In this document: positions 7,928 to 17,418 of the stretch, in pieces
How positions within the stretch are numbered: the stretch's first letter is position 1
How the letters are laid out: each line of letters opens with the position of its first letter
Source of the DNA: Lachnospiraceae bacterium
GTDB lineage: Bacteria > Bacillota > Clostridia > Lachnospirales > Lachnospiraceae
NCBI GenBank assembly: GCA_017461775.1
Contig: JAFTXD010000100.1
Location: 1 to 64,000, forward strand
DNA: 64,000 bases
Reading direction: 5' to 3'
Notes under the pieces: model-generated
Told to the model about the DNA's origin: nothing
Databases searched by the model: none
What the model saw: only the letters and a program-made list of their open reading frames with translations
Position numbers and translations under genes: made by a program

Positions 7928-8974
7928 CTACCCAAGTACAAAATATAGTAAAGCAAAACAAACCGCAGGTATACAGCACAGTGCCATCTGCCCGACAGTC
8001 CTCCATTTTTTATATACAAACAAACTGCAAATTCCCATCACTCCAATCATCATACATGTCAGGAAAGTGCCCAAGGTAGTACATAAACAGGCAGCTGTCA
8101 CCGTGGCTGCAAGAGCAATCCACGTCCTTATCCCTACCGCTCTGGCTTCCTTCAACTGATTCAATATCACCAGCATCAGAAACACAATCATAGGAATAAT
8201 AATAGATCCCATCGCTGCCTTTCCCTGCCGACTTCTGGCAAGCATAAAGTTTTCTGGCGTACGGAAGGAATTATCTCCGAATAATACCTGCAAAGACACA
8301 AACACCATAAATGGCGGAAGCATCTGCTTCTTATCCCGAAACAGCTGCACTCCCACCAAATAAAACGCTCCATAGCTCATCAGTATCAGATAGACTGCCA
8401 CTATCACATGTGCAACCATGGTTGTGTGCAAACCGGAAACTCTGGCAAGAAAAGCAATCCAAACAGGAAAAGGGGCCAGCCCATGCCGGACATCCAGCTC
8501 TGTAGCCCCCACTGAATAAGGATTAATCATATACATGGTATTACTACTGTTGGTAATAGAAGACACTGCCACATAAAATGCATCATCCCCATCCGCATAG
8601 GTAAGCACCACCGCGCATACCACTTGTAACAAAAGAAGAATCGCAAAGACTGTCACTGCAAGCTTTTCACCAAGCTCCGGCCTTCTGCTCCGTTCCGGAC
8701 GCAGTGGATTTTTCACCCCACAAAAGATACCAATAGCAAATAAAAGCAATGATACCAGCACATATCCAGTCACCACCAGCACAAAGCTTTTCTCCTTAAC
8801 AACACAGGGCACACATATCACTTGAAAAACTGCCCACAAAAGCATATTCCCTGACATAAAGCGATACACAATGGAATTGTTATTAATGCACCCTTTTCCG
8901 GTAAAAATACTTCCCACAATCACGGGTAGAATTCCCAGCCAGAATAAAAGTATCAGACTTCCCCAAACAATCAT
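7928..8974 (-). CDS. DUF6077-like membrane protein, N-terminal part
   Basis: 348 residues, about nine membrane segments, with features I associate with DUF6077: a YADGDDAFYVA stretch, an HGLAPFP motif and a later RSRQGKAAMGSI motif. It stops abruptly inside a membrane segment, and the rest of the family's domain continues in a second frame downstream. The family often occurs in capsule or wall-polysaccharide loci and resembles GT-C enzymes; its function is unknown. Start chosen at ATG 8974 with AAGGA upstream. It nearly abuts the next upstream gene (3-base gap). Confidence 0.6.
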   Translation of the reverse strand: MIVWGSLILLFWLGILPVIVGSIFTGKGCINNNSIVYRFMSGNMLLWAVFQVICVPCVVKEKSFVLVVTGYVLVSLLLFAIGIFCGVKNPLRPERSRRPELGEKLAVTVFAILLLLQVVCAVVLTYADGDDAFYVAVSSITNSSNTMYMINPYSVGATELDVRHGLAPFPVWIAFLARVSGLHTTMVAHVIVAVYLILMSYGAFYLVGVQLFRDKKQMLPPFMVFVSLQVLFGDNSFRTPENFMLARSRQGKAAMGSIIIPMIVFLMLVILNQLKEARAVGIRTWIALAATVTAACLCTTLGTFLTCMMIGVMGICSLFVYKKWRTVGQMALCCIPAVCFALLYFVLG

Positions 8975-8977
8975 CCG

Positions 8978-10048
8978 CTACTCATCCTTTTCCACACAAA
9001 ATCTGCTAAAACCTTCCAGCAGCAGTCCCATTCGAAAAAACTCTGCTACCGGTAGATTCTTATAATCAAAATACCCCGCACCTTCCATCGTAAGACAGAG
9101 TATTGAAATTTCCACCAAAAGTAAAGCCATTCCCAGATATCCGCTTCCTCTGCGCCTCTTCCAGCTGCCAAGCAGCAGTACCAAAGAAAGTAGATTCCAG
9201 ACCACTCCATAGTCCCAGTATACCGTTCCCAGACCTCCTGCTCTCTGTGTGAAATCATCATAGTTTACAGCAGTAATCGCATCATACCCCTTCCCTTGCA
9301 GCTGTATTTCAGACACAAGCATGGGGAAATGATATGCTGCCACATCCCATAATAAATTTCCTATAGCTCCTTTTGTATTTTTCTGAGCGCAATATTTTGC
9401 AAGCTCCAAGCATACCTCATCCGCTGCTTCTCGGCTACCATATCGCTCGATGAGACTCGGATAAAATATTGTATAAAGCCCCTCTGTACTACAGGTAGCT
9501 TCCCACAGCTTATCAAAATCCAGCCTTTCTCTTAGCTGTGGTGTGATGTTATACACATCCTTATGAAGAAATGGAAAACTACATCTGCTCATCCATCCGG
9601 CAGCTAAGGACGGTGCTCCACTGCCGGCCAGACTCATAGCAATCACAAGGAGAATTGCAAGTGTACTTACCACAACACGCTGCCCCTTTTGTTTCAGATG
9701 CTTTCTGCCCTTCAGGCAAATAAGGATTACACTGCACACTCCTGCAAATCGAAACAGCTCCCATCCCCCATCCAAACAAGTATGCAATACAATGGGAACC
9801 GACACAATCCCTGCACTTCCCCAAAGATACATCTTCTGTTCTTTACCTTCACAACACACTCGTAGAAATAGATAACTGAGGAGAGCTCCCACACATACTC
9901 CCAACACGGATTTCACGCCGTTCCATAACGATTGGGAGCCAGAAAGCCATAAAACAATAATTCCGATTCCAAAGATGCTTTGTATGATAACTCCCAGTAA
10001 AAGCACATATTTTATTATTTCTCTCAAATGTACTTTTACATTTGCCAT
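8978..10048 (-). CDS. Polytopic membrane protein of unknown function
   Basis: 356 residues. Four to five hydrophobic segments occupy the first 155 residues, a soluble, probably outer loop of roughly 130 residues follows, and three more segments close the protein. I do not recognise a family. The soluble loop carries conserved-looking aromatic and Cys positions but no motif. The site GGAAG precedes the ATG. It lies between the DUF6077-like pair and the aminotransferase, so a role in glycan transfer or export is a guess from context only. Confidence 0.5.
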   Translation of the reverse strand: MANVKVHLREIIKYVLLLGVIIQSIFGIGIIVLWLSGSQSLWNGVKSVLGVCVGALLSYLFLRVCCEGKEQKMYLWGSAGIVSVPIVLHTCLDGGWELFRFAGVCSVILICLKGRKHLKQKGQRVVVSTLAILLVIAMSLAGSGAPSLAAGWMSRCSFPFLHKDVYNITPQLRERLDFDKLWEATCSTEGLYTIFYPSLIERYGSREAADEVCLELAKYCAQKNTKGAIGNLLWDVAAYHFPMLVSEIQLQGKGYDAITAVNYDDFTQRAGGLGTVYWDYGVVWNLLSLVLLLGSWKRRRGSGYLGMALLLVEISILCLTMEGAGYFDYKNLPVAEFFRMGLLLEGFSRFCVEKDE

Positions 10049-10053
10049 TGGGT

Positions 10054-11190
10054 TTACTTCCTTTCTGTATAAAACGCCTTTACCTGCTCACAAATGTAAT
10101 CCACTTCTTCCAGGGTCAGCTTATAAAACATTGGCAGTCTGGTCAGACGCTCGCTCTCCTTGGTGGTAAACAAATCCTGCCCATGGAAGCGTCCATACTT
10201 TAAGCCGGCCGGCGCACTGTGAAGAGGGATATAGTGGAATACGGACATTACTCCACGCTCCTTCAAAAAGCTAATCAGCTCCGTTCTCTCCTCAACATCC
10301 GCCGCCTTAATATAAAACATGTGCGCATTGTGCACACAGCCCTCCGGCACAACCGGAAGCTCAATACAGCCTTCTTTTGCCAGCGGCTTCAATAATTCAT
10401 AATAACGATTCCAGCATTCCAGACGATGGTCATTGATTTCCTCTGCCATCTCCAGCTGGGCATATAGATACGCAGCATTCATATCGCTGGGCAGATAAGA
10501 AGAGCCAAAATTTACCCAGGTATACTTATCAATCTGTCCGCGGAAGAATTTACTACGATTGGTACCCTTCTCACGGATAATCTCTGCCTCTTCAATATAT
10601 TTTTCATCGCGAATCAGCAGCGCACCGCCTTCGCCCATACTATAGTTCTTGGTCTCATGGAAGCTAAATGCACCAAAATCACCGATGGTACCCAGAGCCT
10701 TTCCCTTGTAGGTTGACATAATACCCTGAGCAGCATCCTCGATAACTACCAGATTGTATCTCTTTGCAATATCCATGATGGTATCCATCTCACAGGCTAC
10801 ACCGGCATAGTGTACCGGCACAATCGCCTTGGTCTTTTCTGTGATAGCTGCTTCAATCAGCTTCTCGTCGATATTCATGGTATCCGGGCGGATGTCCACA
10901 AATACCGGTACTGCGCCACGAAGTACAAAGGCATCTGCCGTAGATACAAAGGTATAGGATGGCATAATTACCTCGTCCCCCGGCTGAATATCTGCAAGCA
11001 ATGCTGCCAGCTCTGTAGCATGAGTGCAGGAAGTCGTCAGAAGACATTTCGTGGTATTTGTCTTTTTCTCAATCCACTCGTTACATTTTTTTGTATAGAC
11101 TCCATCACCGCAGATTTTCTGGTTCTCTACACACTCTTTAATATAATCCATTTCTTTTCCGGTAAAAGGCGGCACGTTAAAATTAATCAT
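10054..11190 (-). CDS. wecE: WecE/RffA-like dTDP-4-amino-4,6-dideoxygalactose transaminase
   Basis: A PLP-dependent DegT/DnrJ/EryC1-family aminotransferase of 378 residues. The Schiff-base Lys181 (SFHETKN) and Asp152 (VVIEDAAQG) are in place. The N-terminus (MINFNVPPFTGKE) and the SFHETKN motif are typical of WecE, which uses dTDP-4-keto-6-deoxyglucose and glutamate to make dTDP-Fuc4N. RfbB at 92-1174 would supply the ketosugar. The start at 11190 is chosen by an AAAGGAG site; the longer in-frame version would reach into the previous gene. The Fuc4N acetyltransferase is not identified in the window. Confidence 0.85.
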   Translation of the reverse strand: MINFNVPPFTGKEMDYIKECVENQKICGDGVYTKKCNEWIEKKTNTTKCLLTTSCTHATELAALLADIQPGDEVIMPSYTFVSTADAFVLRGAVPVFVDIRPDTMNIDEKLIEAAITEKTKAIVPVHYAGVACEMDTIMDIAKRYNLVVIEDAAQGIMSTYKGKALGTIGDFGAFSFHETKNYSMGEGGALLIRDEKYIEEAEIIREKGTNRSKFFRGQIDKYTWVNFGSSYLPSDMNAAYLYAQLEMAEEINDHRLECWNRYYELLKPLAKEGCIELPVVPEGCVHNAHMFYIKAADVEERTELISFLKERGVMSVFHYIPLHSAPAGLKYGRFHGQDLFTTKESERLTRLPMFYKLTLEEVDYICEQVKAFYTERK

Positions 11191-11209
11191 CGTTCTTTTC
11201 TCCTTTTCA

Positions 11210-12970
11210 TTATTTATCAGCCATAAACAATACGAAACGGTCATTCTCAAAAGCTATTTCGTATTTATAACGTTCTATCATTTCCCGTATCAAAGCTACC
11301 TTGGGATTGTCATCTCCCGCATAATCCACATCCGAAGCCAGAATTATCACTGGACATTCTCTTTCCTTTTCCTCCATATCATTCCAAAGCTCTTTCATAG
11401 CTTCTGTCATTACTGTCAGATTATAAGAGGAAAGATCCGGCCAGGGGCTGAGTACAAAAGGCATTTCCAGATAAAAGGAAAGGGCGGGAACATCTCCGTA
11501 CAACAGAACCTCTCTCCCCTTTAAGTTCTCCTCCAGCACAAAACCGGACAACTCCTCCAGGCTCAGCGCCTTATCCTTATCCGTTTTCACCCGCTCGAGC
11601 ACATCACTATTTTCAATTTCTGTGGTATGACCATTACCACCGGTGGATTCTGCAAAAACATAGGTATTACTCAGCATAAAACTTCTGCACATCAGTATGA
11701 ACAGAACGTAAATCACCATGAATTTCACCGGTCTGCATGGTATCACCAGCTTCCTTGCAATAATGTATTTGGGTAGCCACTTTACAAATCGCCAGAGCAT
11801 CCAAATAGTCACCGGCGCAGCAATATATATAATATTCATAGCCGAAAACAGATGGTTATTGCTTCCCAATGGTGTCAGCAAAATCACCAGCATATTCAAA
11901 CCACATATGAGCTTTTCCTTCTCGGAAAAATTCCTTCCGAAGATAACTACCAATCCGGTAATATGGGTCAACAACAACAAAAAGCTTGCCCACTGAAATA
12001 CGCTGTGCAGATTGCTGTAATCATTGCTGTACATCTTCCACTTCCCAAGAAGCATTACCATCAGCATCAACTCTGCCACAAAAAAGAGAGAGGCAAACTT
12101 CTCAAATTTTCCGCGCAGCAACCCATATAATATCATTCCCGCCAGCAAAAACAATAAAACAATGCCAAACCATCGTATATTAATCAGATAATGATGCACC
12201 TGTCCATAGACCATGGAATACAACGTATAATCCGAAGCTTCGGAGGGCATATTCAGAAGGCGTACAACACCATGAATATAATCCAGTCCATTGTCCCTAA
12301 GGCACACTACCACAAATCCGATTCCGATTCCCAACAAGTACCCTGCCAAGCAAACCAAAGTCTGAGAAACTACCTTCCCAAATTTCTCCCGCCGGATGAT
12401 TGCCATGGCCCACACTGCCAGAATCATGGCTGCCTGTGCAAGATTAGAAAACCGTACAAAAATATTCAGTCCAAGACACACCCCTGCAAGGATAAAATAC
12501 AAGCGGGTGTACTTTCCCTCCTTCTCCAATGCCAGATATAACAGCACCACTGCACCAATCAGCAAAATATAGGTCAAATAATTATATAAAAGCGCCGTCG
12601 GACACCAGGAAAGACATACCGCCAAAAAGGCACCTACAAAAGCAATTCCCTTGGATATTTTCAGTATTTTTGTGGAAAACCAAAAACCTAAGCATCCCAG
12701 CAGCGACACCGTTAACCCCGTGTACAGATTCAAGCCCACATAGGTATCTCCTAAAGGAAGCTTTGAAAAAAAGTTACCCACAATATTCGCCAGATATGTG
12801 CTGTAATACCACATGGAATCCATATTGTCCACATAAGTAAAGTTTGCATAGTTATAGCCTGTATCCGCCAAATCCACACCATGAAAAATATGCCGCAAAG
12901 GATACAAGAGCAATATCGCCAACATTCCGATATATATTATTTTATCTTTCTTATTTCCTTGCTTTTCCAA
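11210..12970 (-). CDS. GT-C-like polytopic membrane protein
   Basis: 586 residues, about 12 membrane segments and a C-terminal soluble domain of roughly 130 residues. An early DLADTGY motif in the first outer loop resembles the acidic motif of GT-C glycosyltransferases that use lipid-linked sugars. The best start is TTG at 12970 with a GGGGGAAG site, giving a 20-base overlap with the upstream acyltransferase gene; ATG at 12925 is an alternative. The substrate is unknown. It probably adds a sugar from a polyprenyl phosphate carrier on the outer face. Confidence 0.6.
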   Translation of the reverse strand: MEKQGNKKDKIIYIGMLAILLLYPLRHIFHGVDLADTGYNYANFTYVDNMDSMWYYSTYLANIVGNFFSKLPLGDTYVGLNLYTGLTVSLLGCLGFWFSTKILKISKGIAFVGAFLAVCLSWCPTALLYNYLTYILLIGAVVLLYLALEKEGKYTRLYFILAGVCLGLNIFVRFSNLAQAAMILAVWAMAIIRREKFGKVVSQTLVCLAGYLLGIGIGFVVVCLRDNGLDYIHGVVRLLNMPSEASDYTLYSMVYGQVHHYLINIRWFGIVLLFLLAGMILYGLLRGKFEKFASLFFVAELMLMVMLLGKWKMYSNDYSNLHSVFQWASFLLLLTHITGLVVIFGRNFSEKEKLICGLNMLVILLTPLGSNNHLFSAMNIIYIAAPVTIWMLWRFVKWLPKYIIARKLVIPCRPVKFMVIYVLFILMCRSFMLSNTYVFAESTGGNGHTTEIENSDVLERVKTDKDKALSLEELSGFVLEENLKGREVLLYGDVPALSFYLEMPFVLSPWPDLSSYNLTVMTEAMKELWNDMEEKERECPVIILASDVDYAGDDNPKVALIREMIERYKYEIAFENDRFVLFMADK

Positions 12971-14027
12971 ACAACTTCCCCCAGTACTTTCTCACCAGTC
13001 CGAATATCATACCACGCAGCATATCCACCAGGATTCCCACTACAAACACCAGCACCACAGAAACCAATGCTCTGACCACCATCATCAGCGGTGATTCCGC
13101 CACATCTGCCCCGCACCATACCGGCCAGAGCCAGCGAATCTCTATATGTTCATGAAGCAGATATACACCAAAGGTATAGGGTGCAATCTTACATATGAAT
13201 TTAGCAGCTCTTCCTTCTTGTGGAATATTCCAGTGTATGAAACCACAAAACAGCGCCATCGCTGCCAACAGATTGAGTACATGGTTGTAATGATACGCGC
13301 CCTGTACTACACCCTTAATCAGCCCGGTACTTAAGCAAATCCACCGAAGTACCATACTCCAGCCAAATATAAACACTACAAAAACGACGTAGAATACCAT
13401 TCCTTTTCTAACAGAATCAAACACCGGAATTCCATACAATCGGATATATGCAGCCACCAAAAATACACACATAAACCAGATAGCATCATATCCCTTCTCA
13501 TCCAATGTCAGCTGCACCGGTGCAATGGTTTTCATTACAGAGTAAAACAAAAGTAATAACCCGATAGTAAATTGCAGCTGCCTCTTTTCCATATTTTTTA
13601 CACCCGCAGCCAAAATCGGTGCAAACAAATACATTCCCACATAGGCCGATGCAAACCAATAGTGTTCCATCTGTATGGGAAACACGTATTGAATCAGCTG
13701 ATAGATATCCAGCGCTCCCGGAGAAAGCATCCCCGCAAGAATCAACACTATCGTAACACCAACTGCGTAGAATAGCACCTGGCAAATCAGCTCCACCAAA
13801 CGTCCCGGTCGAAACTTGGATTCTACCAGAAAATAACCACTAATCAGCATATATACATTCACCGCTACAATGCAAAAGGACTCCAGCCCCCAGGCAATGT
13901 AACCGTTAATATCCACTTCACCAATCAGGGATTTAAGCAGCTCCCCTTTAGAAAGATAATGAAGCATCACTACCATCATCATGGAAATGATACGAAGTAA
14001 CTCCACACTCACAATTCTCTTCTTCAT
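12951..14027 (-). CDS. Acyltransferase-3 family membrane O-acyltransferase
   Basis: 358 residues with about ten membrane segments. The N-terminus has the family signature with a VELLRIISMMMVVMLHY stretch (R-x-x-A/S-x-x-x-V-x-x-x-H type; His in the first membrane helix). These proteins O-acetylate or otherwise acylate surface sugars using a cytosolic acyl-CoA donor. The start at 14027 is preceded by AGGGGG. It overlaps the upstream GtrB-like start and the downstream gene's start, so it is translated within one operon. Substrate unknown; a sugar of the neighbouring glycan is likely. Confidence 0.8.
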   Translation of the reverse strand: MKKRIVSVELLRIISMMMVVMLHYLSKGELLKSLIGEVDINGYIAWGLESFCIVAVNVYMLISGYFLVESKFRPGRLVELICQVLFYAVGVTIVLILAGMLSPGALDIYQLIQYVFPIQMEHYWFASAYVGMYLFAPILAAGVKNMEKRQLQFTIGLLLLFYSVMKTIAPVQLTLDEKGYDAIWFMCVFLVAAYIRLYGIPVFDSVRKGMVFYVVFVVFIFGWSMVLRWICLSTGLIKGVVQGAYHYNHVLNLLAAMALFCGFIHWNIPQEGRAAKFICKIAPYTFGVYLLHEHIEIRWLWPVWCGADVAESPLMMVVRALVSVVLVFVVGILVDMLRGMIFGLVRKYWGKLFGKARK

Positions 14028-14050
14028 GGTAGCGCCCCCTTTCTCAACCT

Positions 14051-15007
14051 TTATCTGCGTTTCCACGCTCCGATAACTTCGCCCTGCACATTCTCCGTCA
14101 CATTACTGATAATGTACTTGGGTCTTCCCTTCACCTCTTCATAGATTCTGGCTATGTAATGCCCGATAATACCGAGGCTGAGCATAATAAAGCCACCAAT
14201 AATCAGAATCAGCAGAATCACTGTAGTAAATCCTTCCACAGCAGTTCCCGTAATGTATCTAAAGAGCGTCTGTATAGCAAGAATAACACTGAAGAAAATA
14301 GAAATCATTCCCATCACCGTCACCAACTGAAGCGGAAGGGTACTAAAGGAGGTCGCATTGGTAATCGCATAACGAAGCAGACTGACAAAGGACCATTTAC
14401 TCTGACCAAATGCCCTCTCCTGGACCTCATACTCAACTGTAGTAGTGTTAAAGCCAGCCCAAAAAGATAAAGCGCGGAAAAACGTATTCTTTTCCGGAAG
14501 CTCCAAAAGCACATCCACCACTTTTCTGTCAATCAATTTAAAATCCGAGGAGGAATTCATATCCATCTTTATCAGATAGCTCATCACCTTATAAAACAGG
14601 CCAGCACTGAGCTTATAGCCCAGACTTTCCTTACCACGGCTGCTCTTAATGCCTTCCACTACCTCATAGCCCTCCTGCCAAAGCTTCCACATCTGTGGAA
14701 TCACCTGGGGCGGATGCTGCAAATCACAATCCATTACAATCACCGCATCTCCGGTAGTAATCTGCAGGCCGGCAAAAATTGTGGCTTCTTTTCCGAAATT
14801 CCTGCTGAATTTAGCTCCCTTAATATGGGGATTTAGCTTTGCCACCTTTTCTATTTCTTCATAGGTTCTATCCTTAGATCCATCACTGACAAATACCAGC
14901 TCATAGTCAATCTGCTCCGTTTCCAGAAGCTCCGAAAGTACTTTTGCGGTATTCTCAATATTCTGTTCCTCATTGTACGATGGTAGTACGATGGATAACA
15001 CTGCCAT
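14051..15007 (-). CDS. GtrB/ArnC-like polyprenyl-phosphate glycosyltransferase
   Basis: A 318-residue GT2 enzyme with an N-terminal catalytic domain (SIVLPSYNEEQNIE; DGS at 42-44; acceptor-site DCDLQHPP) and two C-terminal membrane helices. Family members move a sugar from a nucleotide donor to undecaprenyl phosphate on the inner face. The GtrII-like membrane enzyme directly upstream (15022-16566) is the expected partner that would use the flipped lipid. No GtrA-type flippase gene is next to it. A GAGGAG site precedes the start. Confidence 0.85.
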   Translation of the reverse strand: MAVLSIVLPSYNEEQNIENTAKVLSELLETEQIDYELVFVSDGSKDRTYEEIEKVAKLNPHIKGAKFSRNFGKEATIFAGLQITTGDAVIVMDCDLQHPPQVIPQMWKLWQEGYEVVEGIKSSRGKESLGYKLSAGLFYKVMSYLIKMDMNSSSDFKLIDRKVVDVLLELPEKNTFFRALSFWAGFNTTTVEYEVQERAFGQSKWSFVSLLRYAITNATSFSTLPLQLVTVMGMISIFFSVILAIQTLFRYITGTAVEGFTTVILLILIIGGFIMLSLGIIGHYIARIYEEVKGRPKYIISNVTENVQGEVIGAWKRR

Positions 15008-15021
15008 ACCCTATCTCCTCT

Positions 15022-16566
15022 TTATCGATTCTCATTCTCTGTTTTGATATACATAATACCATCTATGATTTTGACGGAGTTTTCTCCCGGGAAGCTGTCC
15101 ATAGCCACATATTCCTCGTGGTAATACATCTCTGCCATAGCCTCCGACGGCAGGATATTTAAGGTTGCCCCCAGATAACTCTGCATAAATAACCGATAAT
15201 TATTACCGGTATACAGAAGATAATCCCCTGTCATTCCAATCATGCCAGAAGTCACATGCTCTGTCAAGTTCGTCACCGGGAACTGTTCATCTCCCACCAC
15301 CCCGATCATGGCAATGGGAATTCCCGGATAATACCCTTCTGTCTGCTCAATACGGTCAAGCAGTCGCAGACAATAAGCATAGGTTTTCTCATATTTTTTC
15401 TCCAGATTGGAATACGCAATCTGATCCGTCACAACAAAATTAAAGGCAAGTACCAGGCTCGATAATAGTAGCAGCCATTCTGACATATTCCGGAATTTCT
15501 CCGGTACATATCTACACACAAACGCCACCATACAAATGGGAAATAGTACCCACTGATAACGCATCAGAAGATGATATGTTACGTTTGGGGAAACCACAAA
15601 GATAATATTCGTAGCCACGGGAATTCCCACCGCCAGCAAAAGCAGAATCATATAAAACCAAGGACTCTTCATCCACTTACGTGTCACTGCCACACCCAGA
15701 AGAACAAAGAGGGTAAGCAGCACCAGCACCACCATTGCTACCATGGAAAATCCATTGTTCACCAGTACATTCCCTTTGAGGGTAAATCCAAAGAAATCCC
15801 TGTACATGGATTTGACCGTATCCAAAATACCACTTCCAAGCCCGGCTCCCATTCCATCAATTCCCTGATATGCGGCCAGCTCTTTTCCCTGGATTTTCAG
15901 CAGAAGCTGCAGAATGATATAGTACCCTGCCACACCGACAATTCCCATATAAAGATACTTCACTCCGGCCAGAAGCTTCTCTTTTACAGTACTCTCCGTC
16001 ATGAATATTATCAAAATTCCATAAATGGACAACACTACCGCCAAAGACAAGTAGGACTGATAAATTCCCATGCTAAAAGCCAAGAAAAAACCACCGGCAA
16101 TAAATCCCTTTTTCCATTTTTTCACACACCAGACAGCCAGTATTGCAAACAGAAAAGCCATCATATAACCATCCAAGGTAAACACATAGGCAAAGGTGGA
16201 TGCCAAAACCGGAAAGGCGGCCAGCATGGCACTGATCAGTACCACTGCCCAGCTTTTCTGCACCTCCAAAAAGTCCACCAGCACCGCAGCTGCCAGCGCC
16301 AGCATAGACAGGCCCAATAGTCCAATCAGCCATGGCAAAGTAAAATACGAAGAAAAACCACAGGCAATGGTGAGAAACCATCTGCCGGAGGTAATCATAT
16401 TCTGGTCAAAATACAGACTATCCAATCCATCATGATTGGGAATATCACTGAGCATTATCGGTGCATGTGTCAGCACACCTACCACAAATGCCGCCATAAA
16501 TGCTAGTCTGCAATTCCGTTTTATATGAACTTTTAACCATTCCCAAATCTGTGTAGGATTCTGCAT
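15022..16566 (-). CDS. GtrII-like membrane glycosyltransferase
   Basis: 514 residues, about 11 membrane segments. The early outer loop carries NHDGLDSLYFDQNM followed by SGRWFL, which is typical of the GtrII family. In phage-type serotype conversion such enzymes transfer glucose from undecaprenyl phosphate to an O-antigen; in Firmicutes the acceptor is generally unknown. The gene pairs with the GtrB-like gene 14 bases downstream. An AAGGAG site precedes the start. Confidence 0.8.
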   Translation of the reverse strand: MQNPTQIWEWLKVHIKRNCRLAFMAAFVVGVLTHAPIMLSDIPNHDGLDSLYFDQNMITSGRWFLTIACGFSSYFTLPWLIGLLGLSMLALAAAVLVDFLEVQKSWAVVLISAMLAAFPVLASTFAYVFTLDGYMMAFLFAILAVWCVKKWKKGFIAGGFFLAFSMGIYQSYLSLAVVLSIYGILIIFMTESTVKEKLLAGVKYLYMGIVGVAGYYIILQLLLKIQGKELAAYQGIDGMGAGLGSGILDTVKSMYRDFFGFTLKGNVLVNNGFSMVAMVVLVLLTLFVLLGVAVTRKWMKSPWFYMILLLLAVGIPVATNIIFVVSPNVTYHLLMRYQWVLFPICMVAFVCRYVPEKFRNMSEWLLLLSSLVLAFNFVVTDQIAYSNLEKKYEKTYAYCLRLLDRIEQTEGYYPGIPIAMIGVVGDEQFPVTNLTEHVTSGMIGMTGDYLLYTGNNYRLFMQSYLGATLNILPSEAMAEMYYHEEYVAMDSFPGENSVKIIDGIMYIKTENENR

Positions 16567-16568
16567 AG

Positions 16569-17414
16569 TTACTCCTTATTTTTCCTGATAAACTCCGCTA
16601 TGACCTCAGCTATCTTTTCCCGTCCCGCTTCATTGGGATGAAGCCCGTCCGAGGTATAGATTCCGGCAGCTTCATACTCCCGTCCGGGAAATAAATCCGT
16701 GTATAGGTCCAAATATTCCACATCAAATTCCTCTGCCACCGCTGCGACTACATCCACATAGTCCTTCAAATAACCGCCACCAAATTCCACGGTTTCACAA
16801 TTATCCCCTGTAATCAGATACCAACTATATGTGGGACTTAATAATATGATGCGCACTTCAGGAAAGGATTTTTTCAAACGTTTCAGAGCACTGCGAAGAG
16901 ACCCTGCATAGGTATACTCATCGAATGGGTCCTCCGGGTTTTCTACCTGCACCCCTGCATAATAATCATTAGTACCATATTCAATGAGAAGATACTCTAG
17001 CTTCTCCATCTTAATTTGTTCCAACTCATCCACTACCGCCGGAAAATGCTCGGTTGCAACCTTTCTCACCACCGTCGCCTGCGGTACACGGAAATCATCG
17101 TTAGCCAGAGCATAGGACAAGGAAGCCAGTGACACTCCGTCCAATTGAAAAAACTCATCCTCTGCGCCCCTTACCCTGGTAGCACTGGTACCGCCAAGAG
17201 CACCGTTAAAGACACTTAGCCCCAGCTTTTCCCCCAGAAGATAGGGGATGGAGGTCTCATTCCTGTATTGTCCCACAAGGCTGTCTCCCAGAAAAAGAAT
17301 GTCCACCTGCTTTTCCGATTTATCATTTACCTGCCTGTATCCCCATAAGCATAAAAGCAGAAATATCAGCGCCAGGATTCCATATATAATTTTTCTTATT
17401 ATCCTTTTCGTCAC
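16569..17414 (-). CDS. Membrane-anchored SGNH/GDSL hydrolase
   Basis: A 281-residue protein with one N-terminal membrane segment and an outer SGNH domain in which all blocks are intact: FLGDS (block I nucleophile), NGALGG, EYGTNDYY (block III) and DGLHPNEAG (block V). It likely deacetylates or transacylates a surface sugar. The start is GTG at 17414, with GGAGAAG embedded in the last codons of the upstream pseG-like gene; upstream in-frame residues are unrelated. It follows the nonulosonic-acid genes and precedes GtrII, so it may trim acyl groups on the glycan. Confidence 0.78.
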   Translation of the reverse strand: MTKRIIRKIIYGILALIFLLLCLWGYRQVNDKSEKQVDILFLGDSLVGQYRNETSIPYLLGEKLGLSVFNGALGGTSATRVRGAEDEFFQLDGVSLASLSYALANDDFRVPQATVVRKVATEHFPAVVDELEQIKMEKLEYLLIEYGTNDYYAGVQVENPEDPFDEYTYAGSLRSALKRLKKSFPEVRIILLSPTYSWYLITGDNCETVEFGGGYLKDYVDVVAAVAEEFDVEYLDLYTDLFPGREYEAAGIYTSDGLHPNEAGREKIAEVIAEFIRKNKE

Positions 17415-17418
17415 TGCT

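Noticed and set aside
7920..8006. An earlier ATG (8006) for the C-terminal DUF6077-like half
   Set aside because: No ribosome site, and it lies wholly inside the upstream coding region. ATG 7919 with AGGA fits better.
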